From an uncultured Eubacteriales bacterium (lineage in GTDB: Bacteria; Bacillota; Clostridia; Oscillospirales; CAG-382): DNA of 64,000 nt. The notes under the pieces were generated by a model, which saw only the letters and a program-made list of their open reading frames with translations, did not search any database and was not told the DNA's origin. Of the stretch, positions 38,301-46,860 are shown piece after piece. The stretch is from assembly GCA_934444485.1 (NCBI GenBank), contig CAKSCN010000001.1, positions 1-64,000 on the forward strand, read 5' to 3'. The position numbers were made by a program, and so were the translations under genes. Positions within the stretch are counted from its first letter, which is position 1, and every line of letters starts with the position of its first letter.

Positions 38301-41300
38301 CCGAGAAAACGCCGAGTCCGAGCTCTAAGGTTTTCGCATACTCATTCGGAATAACGATTTTCTTCATCGTATTTCCCATGAATGCGTACTCGCCCAATTC
38401 AACTACGTTTTTGGGGAGAATAATTTGGTCGAAGTTGCATTTTGCAAACGCATAATTGTAGATGCCGATGATATTGCTGTTTTCACCGAACGGCAGTTTA
38501 CGCAGAGAGGAACAACCGTAGAAGGCGAAGTCCGAAATTTCGACAACGCTGTCGGGCAGCTCAATATTTGCAAGAGAAGTACATCCGTAGAACACACCCT
38601 CGTAAATGCCCTTTATACCGCTTTCTGCCGAAATATCCACTCTTGTCAGGTCTTTGCACATCGCAAAGGCGTAGTAGTCGAGCGAAATAAGGCTGTCGGG
38701 AAGGCTTATGCTCTTAAGTGATGAATTATAGAAGCAGCGGTAACCGAAGGTCAATATATTTGCATCCGGCGCAAAGTCCACTCTTGTCAGCTTGCTGTTT
38801 TCAAACGCACCGAAACCGAGAACCTCGACCTCTTTGGGGAGTGACATTGTTCCCGTTTTTCCGGCAGGAGCCGCTATCAGTTTTCTGCCGTCCTTGGAGC
38901 ACAGCAAACCGTCAACCGCTTTGTATTTCGGATTTTCCTCCGACACTTCAAAAGCGTCAAGGTGCTGTAAGCCGACAAGAGAATACTCTCCTATGTACGT
39001 AAGGTTTGCCGGAATATATACTTTCTCCAATGCCGTATTGTAGAATGCGTTTGACATAAGCCGGAGGTCTTCTCCGCCGCCGAATGAAACCGAAGTAAGC
39101 TCCGTACAGTTGCGGAAAGCGCCATGACCTACCGATGTTATTGTGTCGGGCAATTCTGCTGTAACAAGTTTTGTCTGATAGAATGTGTTATCGGGAATTT
39201 CCGAGAGGGGATATTCTCTCAGGTCAACGCTTACAAGACCGCTTTCCGAGAAAACGCCCTGTCCCATTGCCGTTAAGCTTCCGGGGAGTTTTACCGTATT
39301 GAGATTTGCGCAGTTTGAAAACGCCTTCTGCTCAATTACGGAGAGCGAGGGAGTCGTGCCGAAGTTTACCTCTGAAATTGCACTTTCTGCGAATGCGTTT
39401 TTGCCTATGAAAGTAACCGAATCGGGTATAGTCACACTCTGCAGCGAGCTTGAAGCAAATGCGTATGCCTGAATATTGTTTACCGTATTCGGAATCACGA
39501 TGCTTTCCACAGGTGTTCCTTCAAATGCGTGACCGCCGATAGACACGATGTCGCCGTCAAATCCCTGTTTTGAGAAATCAACAGCTGGTTCCGATCCTTT
39601 ATAGGCGATAATCGATACTCCTCCGTCCGTCAGCTCCGCATATTTCCAGGAATCGTTTTCCTCAACAAATACGACGCCGACATAGTAACCTCTGACACCG
39701 AAATCCCAGTTTTCCTGAAGCTCTGCCGGGAGGGATGCCGCCTTAAAGTAGACGTCAATTGTATCAAAAGCGTTAAATGCGTGGCGGCCTATGAACGACA
39801 CTTTTTCGGGCACGGCAATCGCCTTTAATTTTTTACATCCGTAGAAAGCATAACGTCCTATTTCGGTAAGAGAATCGGGAAGTTGGATATCGTTGAGGCT
39901 TTCACAAAAACGGAAAGCGTAATTTCCGACAGCTTCTACCGAGGCATCACCGAAATCGATGCTCTGCAGGCCGCTCAAGCCCTCGAATGCACACGCCTGT
40001 ATTGTTTTCAGCGCACTGCCGTCTTCAAAAATAACCTTGTTCAGGTTGTCTGCACCCTTAAACATATATGCCGCTATGCGGTCGAGCTTGCTGTCTGCGG
40101 CAAATGTTACCTGTATCAGCTTTTTGCATCCGACAAAAACGCCCTGTCCCATAGAGGTGATGCCGGACGGGATGCGCAGGTAACGGATACCGGTGTTCGC
40201 AAACACGCCCAAGCCGAGTCTCTTCACCGAGGAGTTATTTCCTATTGTAATTTCGGTCAGATTTTGGCAATCGGCAAAAGCCAGGCGCGACAACTGTTCC
40301 ACAGAATCAGGTATGCTGATTTTATTCAACTTACCAACGCCGCAAAAAGCCCCTGTTTCTATCATCCTCAAGCCCTCGGGCAGAATGACATCCGTAAGGT
40401 TTGCCGTTCCTTTAAATGCGGACGCACCGACCGTAACAACGGTTTCCGGAACGGTAAATTGTTTCCGCTCGTGACCGGCAGGATAAGTCACAAGAGTCGT
40501 CATGTCTTTATTATACAAAACACCGTCCGCCGAAATGTATACTTCATTCAGCTCGTCAACGGAAATATCCGTCAGCTCTCGGCAATACGAGAAAGCACCG
40601 CTGCCGACTTTTTTTATGTTGGACGAAAGTTCAATGACCGTCAAGCCTGATAACGAAAAGGCATCGTCTCCTATTGTTACAAGGCTCTGCGGAAGCTTTA
40701 TCGACGAAAGTGAAGGAGTTGACGCAAAGGCGCTCTCGCCAATCATGCGCAAATTGCTGTTATCTCGAAATTCGACGGTTGCAAGCGACGGCACTCCCCT
40801 GAACGCCGACTTCCCGATAACGGATACTTCGTTGGGAATTTCAATCTCGAGGAGGTTTGTGCTTTCAAATGCAGACTCACAGATTTCGGCAAGGCGGCTG
40901 CCGTCTTCAAACTCGATTTTTGTCAATCCGGAGCCGGAGAATGCATTTTCACCGATGGAATACACTGTGGCAGGTATTCTGATTGAGGTCAGCGATGAGC
41001 AGTTTGTGAAAATTCCGTCAGGCGCTGATGTCATATTGTTGCCCCATTTTACCTCGGTAAGCTCTTCACAGTTTGAAAATGCCCTGAGGCCTACTCTGTT
41101 TACACTGTCGGGAAAAGACACCGAAGTGAGTGACGAGTAATTGAAAGCCGTATCACCTATTACACTGACAGCGGACAAATCAACCTCGTCGATTTTCGCA
41201 TATGCAAATGCCGACTCCCCGATGCTTTGCACGCCGGCGGGAATACTGTATATATCTTTTGTCTGTGCTCCTGCGGGGTATGCAACCAATACCGTTGCTG

Positions 41301-43362
41301 TACCGTTAAGCAAAACGTTGTCGGTCGTACGGTAAAACGAGTTTCCGGACACCACCTCAAAGCTGTTCAGAGAAATACAGCCGAAAAACGCCGAGCCGTT
41401 CAGCTTTTTTACGTTCTTTGTGACCTTAAAGCTGCTTATTGCACTGTTTCCAAATGCATTGTTTCCGATGCTTTCAAGCAATGCATTGTCCGAGACAGAG
41501 ACACTTTGCATACGTGAAGCGTTATAAAAGGCACGCTCGCCGACGGTTTTCAGATTGTCCGGCAATGCAATTGACAAGAGATTAGAGCAATTTTCAAATG
41601 CCGATATACCGATTTTCTCCAGCCCGTCAGGAAGAGTAACCCGGCGAAGACGAGTCTGATTCATAAAGGCATTGTCGCCGACAGATGATACAATCTTTCC
41701 GTCAATCATTTCCGGAACCGTTATGTAGCGACGTTTTCCGGTATAACTGCGTATCTCAATCGTTCCGTCATCAAGTTCAACATAAGTATAGGGAACGCCG
41801 TCTTCTTCGTTTACCCAATTTGCGTACAGAGTCAAATCCGACTTCCATGTATCTCTGTACCAATCCAGTTCCTCCGTGCAGTCGATATCGTAATACCAAC
41901 CGTCAAACACGGCATAATTGCGTTCCGGAACGGGCAAGTTCTGCAGGGTATGTCCCTCGATAAATATCTGCTTCGTATTATCGAGCTCCGACGACAACAT
42001 ATCAAATGTGACGGTTCTTCTTGTTTCGCATATAAGCGCCTCAACATCCAAAGCACCGTAGCCGTAATAGAAGTCTTCACCGAGGTCACCGAGATCCCTA
42101 CAGGAAGCATAAAGCTGTTCTCTGAGTTCGGGTAATTCCGTGCGCAAATTTTTTGAAACGTAAAGTGCGGAAGCACCGGCTACGACCGGGCAAGCAAGTG
42201 AGGTTCCGCTTACCGTTTTATAACCGCCGCCGAGAGTTGTCGTGTAAACCGTTCCCGGAGCAACTATATCGGAATTATCTCCGTAATTTGAATAATCCGC
42301 AAGCTCCCAGCTGTTATTTTCCAGTGCGCCTACAGCAATACAGTTCTGATCTGCCGCCGGATAAAACAGTCTTGAAGTCGCATCGTTGCCTGCCGCCGCA
42401 ATACAGAGAACGTCGCTATCTGCGGCAAGGCTTAAAGCCTCCTCAAATCCGCTGTCGGGACCGGGGCTTCCGAAAGACATATTTACAATTTTTGCATTCC
42501 GTTCAATGGCATAATAAATTGCGAAAATCAAGTCCGAGTTTTTGAATTTTCCCTTTCCCTCGTTTTCGCATTTAATAACCAACAGTTTCACGTCCGGTGC
42601 TATACCGACGATACCTTTTCCGTCCATGGACGCAGCAATAACACCGGCAACCTGTGTGCCGTGTCCGTTATCGTCCTCAATCAGCGACCAATCGTAGGAT
42701 GATGAGTCCAAACCGGTATCCTTGACAATTCGGTCATAGGTCGCATTATAAGAGTATTCGCTGATCTTCCCTGCAAATTCCGGATGGTCGGTATCTATAC
42801 CGGTATCGATAACCGCCACAGTAACGCCTTCTCCGCGTGTTTTGTTCCAGGAATCGCCAAAATTCAGATAATCAAAATATGTTTGCTTATTGTAATCCGT
42901 ATCCGAAACGGCATAGGAGTTTTTATGTACCGGTATTGTTTTTTCATCGGAGAGGGAAGATGCGGGTAAAGAATCAACCGAGTCTTCATCACTGTCGTTT
43001 TCCATAAGTAAAGCGTAATAATCCAATGAAAAGCTCGAAAGAAGAGATTTGTTCTCGGAATCCGAAAAAATGTCCTTGACAGTGATATTTTCGGGAAGAG
43101 AAAGAACGGAAAACGATCCGTCAAAGCTCGTCCTCAGCGAGGCGTTAAAGCGTTCTGCCAAACTTTTCGCACGTGAAACAGATACGTTCCTCAAAATCAA
43201 AGAGTTTTCGGAATAATTGCCGTGTTGCAATTCAAGCTCTTCAAGACGAGTTTCTCTTTGATGTTCCAAGCGAATGTCCCTGTAAAAGCAAAAAACACCG
43301 GTCAGAACAAGCAAAACCGCTGTCACTGCAAAAACACCGTTAAGTACTGATTTTTTCTTCAT
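32386..43362 (-). CDS. Giant surface subtilisin-like protease with leucine-rich repeats (3658 residues)
   Basis: Start ATG 43362 is chosen for AAGGAG 7 bp upstream. An uncleaved or signal-type hydrophobic segment (about 5-27) is followed by a pro-region (to about 165) and a peptidase S8 domain (about 175-415) with the full triad: Asp186 in VIDTGID, His234 in NGHGTQVAG, Ser388 in SGTSLACP, and Asn326. An InlB-type repeat follows (about 455-510), then a very long array of BspA-like LRR_5 repeats of about 23 residues (about 530-3180). The tail has four or five CxxCG modules (ATCTADGSKVSVCADCG type) and a C-terminal beta domain. No sortase motif or dockerin is seen. A shared operator-like sequence lies upstream. 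Confidence 0.9.
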   Translation of the reverse strand: MKKKSVLNGVFAVTAVLLVLTGVFCFYRDIRLEHQRETRLEELELQHGNYSENSLILRNVSVSRAKSLAERFNASLRTSFDGSFSVLSLPENITVKDIFSDSENKSLLSSFSLDYYALLMENDSDEDSVDSLPASSLSDEKTIPVHKNSYAVSDTDYNKQTYFDYLNFGDSWNKTRGEGVTVAVIDTGIDTDHPEFAGKISEYSYNATYDRIVKDTGLDSSSYDWSLIEDDNGHGTQVAGVIAASMDGKGIVGIAPDVKLLVIKCENEGKGKFKNSDLIFAIYYAIERNAKIVNMSFGSPGPDSGFEEALSLAADSDVLCIAAAGNDATSRLFYPAADQNCIAVGALENNSWELADYSNYGDNSDIVAPGTVYTTTLGGGYKTVSGTSLACPVVAGASALYVSKNLRTELPELREQLYASCRDLGDLGEDFYYGYGALDVEALICETRRTVTFDMLSSELDNTKQIFIEGHTLQNLPVPERNYAVFDGWYYDIDCTEELDWYRDTWKSDLTLYANWVNEEDGVPYTYVELDDGTIEIRSYTGKRRYITVPEMIDGKIVSSVGDNAFMNQTRLRRVTLPDGLEKIGISAFENCSNLLSIALPDNLKTVGERAFYNASRMQSVSVSDNALLESIGNNAFGNSAISSFKVTKNVKKLNGSAFFGCISLNSFEVVSGNSFYRTTDNVLLNGTATVLVAYPAGAQTKDIYSIPAGVQSIGESAFAYAKIDEVDLSAVSVIGDTAFNYSSLTSVSFPDSVNRVGLRAFSNCEELTEVKWGNNMTSAPDGIFTNCSSLTSIRIPATVYSIGENAFSGSGLTKIEFEDGSRLAEICESAFESTNLLEIEIPNEVSVIGKSAFRGVPSLATVEFRDNSNLRMIGESAFASTPSLSSIKLPQSLVTIGDDAFSLSGLTVIELSSNIKKVGSGAFSYCRELTDISVDELNEVYISADGVLYNKDMTTLVTYPAGHERKQFTVPETVVTVGASAFKGTANLTDVILPEGLRMIETGAFCGVGKLNKISIPDSVEQLSRLAFADCQNLTEITIGNNSSVKRLGLGVFANTGIRYLRIPSGITSMGQGVFVGCKKLIQVTFAADSKLDRIAAYMFKGADNLNKVIFEDGSALKTIQACAFEGLSGLQSIDFGDASVEAVGNYAFRFCESLNDIQLPDSLTEIGRYAFYGCKKLKAIAVPEKVSFIGRHAFNAFDTIDVYFKAASLPAELQENWDFGVRGYYVGVVFVEENDSWKYAELTDGGVSIIAYKGSEPAVDFSKQGFDGDIVSIGGHAFEGTPVESIVIPNTVNNIQAYAFASSSLQSVTIPDSVTFIGKNAFAESAISEVNFGTTPSLSVIEQKAFSNCANLNTVKLPGSLTAMGQGVFSESGLVSVDLREYPLSEIPDNTFYQTKLVTAELPDTITSVGHGAFRNCTELTSVSFGGGEDLRLMSNAFYNTALEKVYIPANLTYIGEYSLVGLQHLDAFEVSEENPKYKAVDGLLCSKDGRKLIAAPAGKTGTMSLPKEVEVLGFGAFENSKLTRVDFAPDANILTFGYRCFYNSSLKSISLPDSLISLDYYAFAMCKDLTRVDISAESGIKGIYEGVFYGCTSLANIELPDSVVEISDFAFYGCSSLRKLPFGENSNIIGIYNYAFAKCNFDQIILPKNVVELGEYAFMGNTMKKIVIPNEYAKTLELGLGVFSECSEIEDISVPFIGASFEDSDYTWFGWLFGAGRYTANATYIPESLKRVSITGDITNVRTGAFYQCKSIESIDLPNTVDTVYSYAFMDCPARYSFDNAILLKTPDGKICTRMHHAFLGSDHGVPCGVSGKLYLSDEITQLERYAFSSKLPYLKELHLSKNIVGLNIEFSDLSEKQITTDIYYDGKLEDWLQKVKLSSYGNHHSYFKEYNLYIGGELLTEANLSSSNYINSLAGCTSLKAVTFAEGVTSIPEYMLYNCKNLTTVNLPDSVETIGKYAFGYCQLGTFVIPKKVTELNDILGAGSVDKLYLHSNIESGASELCKRSKELYLDDISALFTYIGIPQSYSSSKPEKVYINGELLTDLVIPETYSEIRENFLRDYLPLRSVTITAKNTNIGKMAFYKCTNLKRIILEEGVETVAGDVFSDNTLDYMKIPSTLKSNEGFPYADYVENNSSLDWTGRSYVWIDADGNGHYRNPSNHGDWDTFVTEDKLRFFKKTDSKGNTTYMFADYVGNEDTVTLPEEIEGHSYTLSNQIGRISKNVILPENLTVISDVAFWHRENLESITFGSKVTVIGREAFRDNYNLKSITLPDTVEEIGAEAFRDCTSLEEINIPASVTEIGFNAFGNCPSLRNVRLAPENESFIFENGALYNKDKTQLIWLSPDVTDYVVPATLTSFGSVLAAHPSLTTVSFEEGAVMTNISEQAFINCPALKTVNLPDSVTVIEEHAFNDCKLLTEVSGANNLERIGKRAFFWTPSLENFRFPESLQYIGSEAFMYSGLTEADLSECHSLQLNESGAFYECKSLTKAVLPDNLTKIGNSTFRDCLSLKEVNLPPNLTTIGGSTFFGSGISSIELPESVTEIGGTAFMGTGIKSINIPKGVTKINGQTFMWTGLTSVTIPSWVKSIGDVAFKECHSLKNVRLEEGVETVGYDAFTQLYTSEYLETLYLPSTLTSFPLTYQYDSRKLTVKDLYYNGTMQQWSQIKNSNKSTYTEPMVVENMHFLGDDPTVGVDQTAIDQSAGLSGIKSIKEIKCSPTLVSIGANTFKDCTGIETFEISDSLESIDPTAFNGCGELKRIILSENNKNFVLLDGILYDKDVTSVILVTTEAVDVCIPNTVTDIRHLSGNSSIRKLSFEKGSGITELNGGLNGLSNLAVLTLPEKMTSIDVRELTGCENITHITVGENITSIKVPDGYTYDSLERIALIVNRSNVPITLEKGLAKNAFAVINADGTTDCKTGYESFKCVEKGDFLFANYGDGKHMLLSYLGSEDTVTLPENFDGEQYTFRKFSGVKNLIIPDGNIVIDEKAFYGGNFETVEIHGVSVGREAFSSCRSLRTAKLYDVGLVGYRAFAFSRALTEAYIRGKDTVVGAASFVYTGLEKLTLDGTIERIEGYDNVNTASDACIVYDTPYERNDGNYKNGLLIQDGWLITAKEGLRYAPPFEGGLAQTAYSKTYKTLKALADDNLNTFTDFDKYTNLEMLTLGSTLPVFGSWPETLKNIVLFKNYNVKGKYEFGRLTDGRIFVEREKKELDWDMRFPGWSNGNKVYYGGEWFFAEFRDFDGNILDWRAYTNSEVIRQPYMTNRTDGDFTYVFVGWDIDGDGYADFLPATAQADFCAQAVYEKHRLEDSEVVPATCTADGSKVSVCADCGETVVSIILPAFGHTRGEFVRNVPSTCSENGYDVYICETCAEEFRTNETKKLEHTFGEWSTVNEASCTATGTAERACLVCGYIEATNVPAKGHTYEVVSSKESTCTSAGEVVYSCSECGDETTETTEKLPHNYRKRTVPKHWLRVLIEKLLNMFFGYEGDNIYYYECSVCRHIQTADEHESSKQATVQGTGCLHELDDNWEQIPSSTQIQLIGRYCTKCGELVEAKVAESSFVSVTSFEAAIVNGKIVVTACVENVSENCNAYIAVYNSGNRIVKVFPITFTDGSAEIELDGISTETEKKVCLFIWDKTNLAPLCSSVSAVVDKNE

Positions 43363-43401
43363 CTTCATTCTCCTTTGACCTTGTGACTTCTGTTGTGCCG
43401 A

Positions 43402-43428
43402 TACCACATAATTGACATTATGTTGTTT
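43402..43428 (-). promoter_or_regulatory. Operator-like palindromic site before the giant protease gene
   Basis: A 27-bp sequence that recurs exactly, in the opposite orientation, at 43600-43626. Its core is the palindrome ACATAAT-TGAC-ATTATGT (43406-43423). It lies about 40-65 bp before the start codon. Confidence 0.75.
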
Positions 43429-43599
43429 TAGCATCCTACATTATACACTGTTTCTTTTGTAAGTCAACATATATATACAAATTAACCCGATTTTTGTAAT
43501 AATTAACACAAATATTGGATTTTGAATATAAAATTAAATTCAAATTTTGACTTTACCGTTTTAATTTCAACACTTTTGCCGCTTGTTTTTACCTTATTT

Positions 43600-43626
43600 A
43601 AACAACATAATGTCAATTATGTGGTA
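43600..43626 (+). promoter_or_regulatory. Operator-like palindromic site before the amidase gene
   Basis: Inverted copy of the site at 43402-43428; palindrome core at 43605-43622. It lies about 33-60 bp before the amidase start. The AT-rich sequence between the two sites is otherwise unrelated. Confidence 0.75.
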
Positions 43627-43658
43627 ATGCGGCAAAAATATTTTAGGGAGGAAGAATG

Positions 43659-46600
43659 ATGAAAATCAAACGAACCGTAACCGCTCTGTTCCTTGCGGCG
43701 ACAATGGTGTTATCCACGCCGTTTGTTGCGGCAGAGGAAAAGCCTGAAGCGTTACAGGACGACAGGCAGACCGAAGTAACCGAAACTGCGGAAGCTCCAA
43801 CCGAAGCTTCACGTGTCGGCGAATCCGGCGAAACCGGCGGAACCGCAGCGGAAGAAACGGAAACAGCACAAGAGCCGGCGGAGGAAGAACAGAAACCGGC
43901 ACAGCAGCCCGAGAACAGCGAAGCATCTGAAGCTGAAAAAAATTCGGACGAAGTATCGCAAAATGATGAGCAGACCGAAGCGGATAAAACCGCAGAGGAA
44001 GAATCGAAGCCATCCGAGGACAAAGAGCCGAACGAAGCGACTGAAGTAGCAGAGGAAACGATAAAGACCGAAAACGACGAAGCTGAGAAAGTCGAAGAGA
44101 AAGCGGAAAATGCAGAAGCCAAGGCTGATAAACCCACTGAAAACGAATCAGCCGAAACCGACAAAGCCGAGATAGAAAGCGAAACCGATTTGAATGATGA
44201 TGGCAGGGGAGAAGACGAAAAAATTGCTGAAAAGGTTTTTGATAGTGTTGAAACAGTAATTTCAGATGACGAAGAAAACTGCCATACCATGACAAAGAAG
44301 TGGTTTTACGACAAGAAAAGTGTTAATTTGTTTGAGGATACAGATCCATCGGTTTTAAAAACAATTGAAGAATATTTTGATTTTAGATTGAAATCTGTAT
44401 GTGAAACTCGTGGGAAAGAAACTGAGCTTATATCAGACGATGTTGCCGGGATAGAAGAAGCCCGCAGAAAAGGTCTTAATAAGTTTTGGAAAAAATTGAA
44501 TATAAAAGTAACCGACGCCGATCATAATGTGCGAATCGATAAGGTTGAAGAGTCTGACGGCAATGTTACGGCATACGTTTACGAGTGGATATTCTATGAT
44601 TATGAAGATCTCGATGCCGACGGTGTGACAATGGATGTCGCAGGATTCGGTGTTGAACATATTCTATGTCTTGAACTTGTCGACGGCGAATACATAGTCG
44701 CAGAAGATCTATACGACGAATCGGAAAGAAGCGGTGTTTGCACAACAGAAGAAAAAGAATACCCCGACGAGCCTGAGATGATTACATCTGATAAAGAAGG
44801 CGGTTATGATGACAGTGCCTCGCTGTTTACTTCGAATTACTATTATGACTACGATGTGTCCGCAGCTATTGCCTATGCCGACAAATATGCAATAAACTAC
44901 AATCCCTCATACTATAACTTCAACTCTATTGGCGGCGACTGTGCAAACTTTGTATCTCAGTGTATTAATGCAGGTGGTATGCCGCAAGTGGTAGGTTCTG
45001 CATATGGCACAGATTGTTGGTATTATAAAACATCAAACAACCGAAGCGCTACTTGGACAGGAGCGCACCAGCTAAGAAATTGGATGGCTAACAAAAGAGG
45101 ATTATTGATATCAAGCCCGAGTAATGACCAATTGTACGCCGGAAGCCCGTTTTTTACCAACAGCGGTGGACATGCATTGATTTGTGTGGGATACAATTCC
45201 GCAGGAAGTGCATTGTATTCTGCTCACAATAGTGACGCATACAGAGAAAAAGTATATATTTCAAGTGTGAATTACACTGTTCAGCTTACTCCTTCAAACT
45301 ATCTAAACAACAAGTACGGCGTAATCTATCACGCTAACGGCGGTACGGGCGAACCTTCTTCACAAACAAAATATTATGGTCAGGATATAACCTTGAGTAC
45401 CGTAAAACCTACTCGTACAGGGTATACGTTTAAGAAGTGGAATACCTCGTCAGACGGCAGTGGTATCACATACGCACCCGGCGCAACATACAGCGAAAAT
45501 GCTCCTCTGCATTTGTACGCTCAGTGGGAGGCAATTTCTTACACAATCACCTACAACGCCAACGGCGGCACGGGCGCACCTTCGTCGCAGACAAAGATAT
45601 ATGATCAAAAAGTTACTTTAAGCAGTTTGAAGCCGACACGCACAGGATATGATTTTGTTTGTTGGAATACGAAATCAAACGGAAGCGGAACGAACTGGTA
45701 TCCGGGTGATACTTATGGTTACTATGAGGGCAATCTGTACTTGTACGCTAAGTGGAAAGCGAAAACCTATACGATTACGTATAATGCAAATGGTGGTACG
45801 GGCGCACCTGCATCACAAACCAAGACGCATGGTAAGAGTATAAATTTGAGAAGTTCCACACCGACACGTGAAGGATACGACTTTGTTTGTTGGTATACAA
45901 ATTCAAACGGTAGCGGCGTTCGTTGGGATCCTAATGAAAACTATAGCATCGATGAAGACTTGTATTTGTACGCTCAGTGGGAACCGAAAACCTATACAAT
46001 TACATACAACGCAAACGGAGGAACAGGCGCACCATCGTCGCAGACAAAGACGTATGATCAGACCATATACCTAAGCAATTCAGTGCCGGCACGCACAGGT
46101 TATGATTTTGTTTGCTGGAATAATATAATTTCTGATGGAGTTTGGGTGGAATGGTATCCCGGGGATAGCTTCAGTGCTAACTGCGATCTGAATTTGTATG
46201 CTCAGTGGGAAGCAAAAACATATAAAATTATATACGACACCAACGGAGGTACAGGCACACCTGCATCTCAGACAAAGACGTATGATCAGGACATATACCT
46301 AAGCAATTCGGTGCCGATACGCACGGGATATGAGTTTGTTCGTTGGAATACAAAAGCAGACGGAAACGGTGTGAACTGGTATCCGGGTGAGAGCTATAGC
46401 GCTAACGACGATTTGTACTTGTATGCGCAGTGGGACAAAGTATACACAATTACATACGACGCCAACGGCGGCACCGGGGCACCGGAAGCGCAGGAAAAAA
46501 TGCCGTGGTACTACCACGTACGCTTGAGAAGCACCGTCCCGACACGTACAGGATACATATTTATATGTTGGAATACAAAAGCGGACGGAAGCGGTGTACG

Positions 46601-46844
46601 TTGGGACCCCGACGAAGCCTATGACAAAGAAACAGATTTGCACTTGTACGCACAATGGGGTGCTTTTGTTGACATAACAGGAGACGGCAAAACTGACCGT
46701 GCGGATGCAGAAATGGTACTGAAGCATGATTCCGGTCTTGTTACACTAACCGGCAGCCGATTCTCTGCGGCAGATGTAAACAGCGACGGTAAGGTTGATT
46801 TCAACGATGCCGTTCTCATGCTGAAATACTTGGAAGAGCATTGA
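43659..46844 (+). CDS. Secreted amidase-domain protein with InlB-type repeats and dockerin
   Basis: About 1061 residues. Signal peptide (about 1-26); Glu/Ala/Thr/Lys-rich low-complexity spacer (about 27-190); an uncharacterised region (about 195-380); an amidase_6-like Cys/His domain (about 390-550) with Cys428 in GGDCANFVSQC and His505 in GGHALICVGYN; six Listeria-Bacteroides (InlB B) repeats of about 75 residues (about 552-1000); and a C-terminal dockerin with DITGDGKTD and DVNSDGKVD loops. Of two adjacent ATGs (43656, 43659), the second is better spaced from GGGAGG. It likely cuts or modifies cell-wall peptide bonds outside the cell and docks to a cohesin (inference). First gene of the cluster. 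Confidence 0.88.
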   Translation: MKIKRTVTALFLAATMVLSTPFVAAEEKPEALQDDRQTEVTETAEAPTEASRVGESGETGGTAAEETETAQEPAEEEQKPAQQPENSEASEAEKNSDEVSQNDEQTEADKTAEEESKPSEDKEPNEATEVAEETIKTENDEAEKVEEKAENAEAKADKPTENESAETDKAEIESETDLNDDGRGEDEKIAEKVFDSVETVISDDEENCHTMTKKWFYDKKSVNLFEDTDPSVLKTIEEYFDFRLKSVCETRGKETELISDDVAGIEEARRKGLNKFWKKLNIKVTDADHNVRIDKVEESDGNVTAYVYEWIFYDYEDLDADGVTMDVAGFGVEHILCLELVDGEYIVAEDLYDESERSGVCTTEEKEYPDEPEMITSDKEGGYDDSASLFTSNYYYDYDVSAAIAYADKYAINYNPSYYNFNSIGGDCANFVSQCINAGGMPQVVGSAYGTDCWYYKTSNNRSATWTGAHQLRNWMANKRGLLISSPSNDQLYAGSPFFTNSGGHALICVGYNSAGSALYSAHNSDAYREKVYISSVNYTVQLTPSNYLNNKYGVIYHANGGTGEPSSQTKYYGQDITLSTVKPTRTGYTFKKWNTSSDGSGITYAPGATYSENAPLHLYAQWEAISYTITYNANGGTGAPSSQTKIYDQKVTLSSLKPTRTGYDFVCWNTKSNGSGTNWYPGDTYGYYEGNLYLYAKWKAKTYTITYNANGGTGAPASQTKTHGKSINLRSSTPTREGYDFVCWYTNSNGSGVRWDPNENYSIDEDLYLYAQWEPKTYTITYNANGGTGAPSSQTKTYDQTIYLSNSVPARTGYDFVCWNNIISDGVWVEWYPGDSFSANCDLNLYAQWEAKTYKIIYDTNGGTGTPASQTKTYDQDIYLSNSVPIRTGYEFVRWNTKADGNGVNWYPGESYSANDDLYLYAQWDKVYTITYDANGGTGAPEAQEKMPWYYHVRLRSTVPTRTGYIFICWNTKADGSGVRWDPDEAYDKETDLHLYAQWGAFVDITGDGKTDRADAEMVLKHDSGLVTLTGSRFSAADVNSDGKVDFNDAVLMLKYLEEH

Positions 46845-46860
46845 TCATTAAAAGTGCAAA

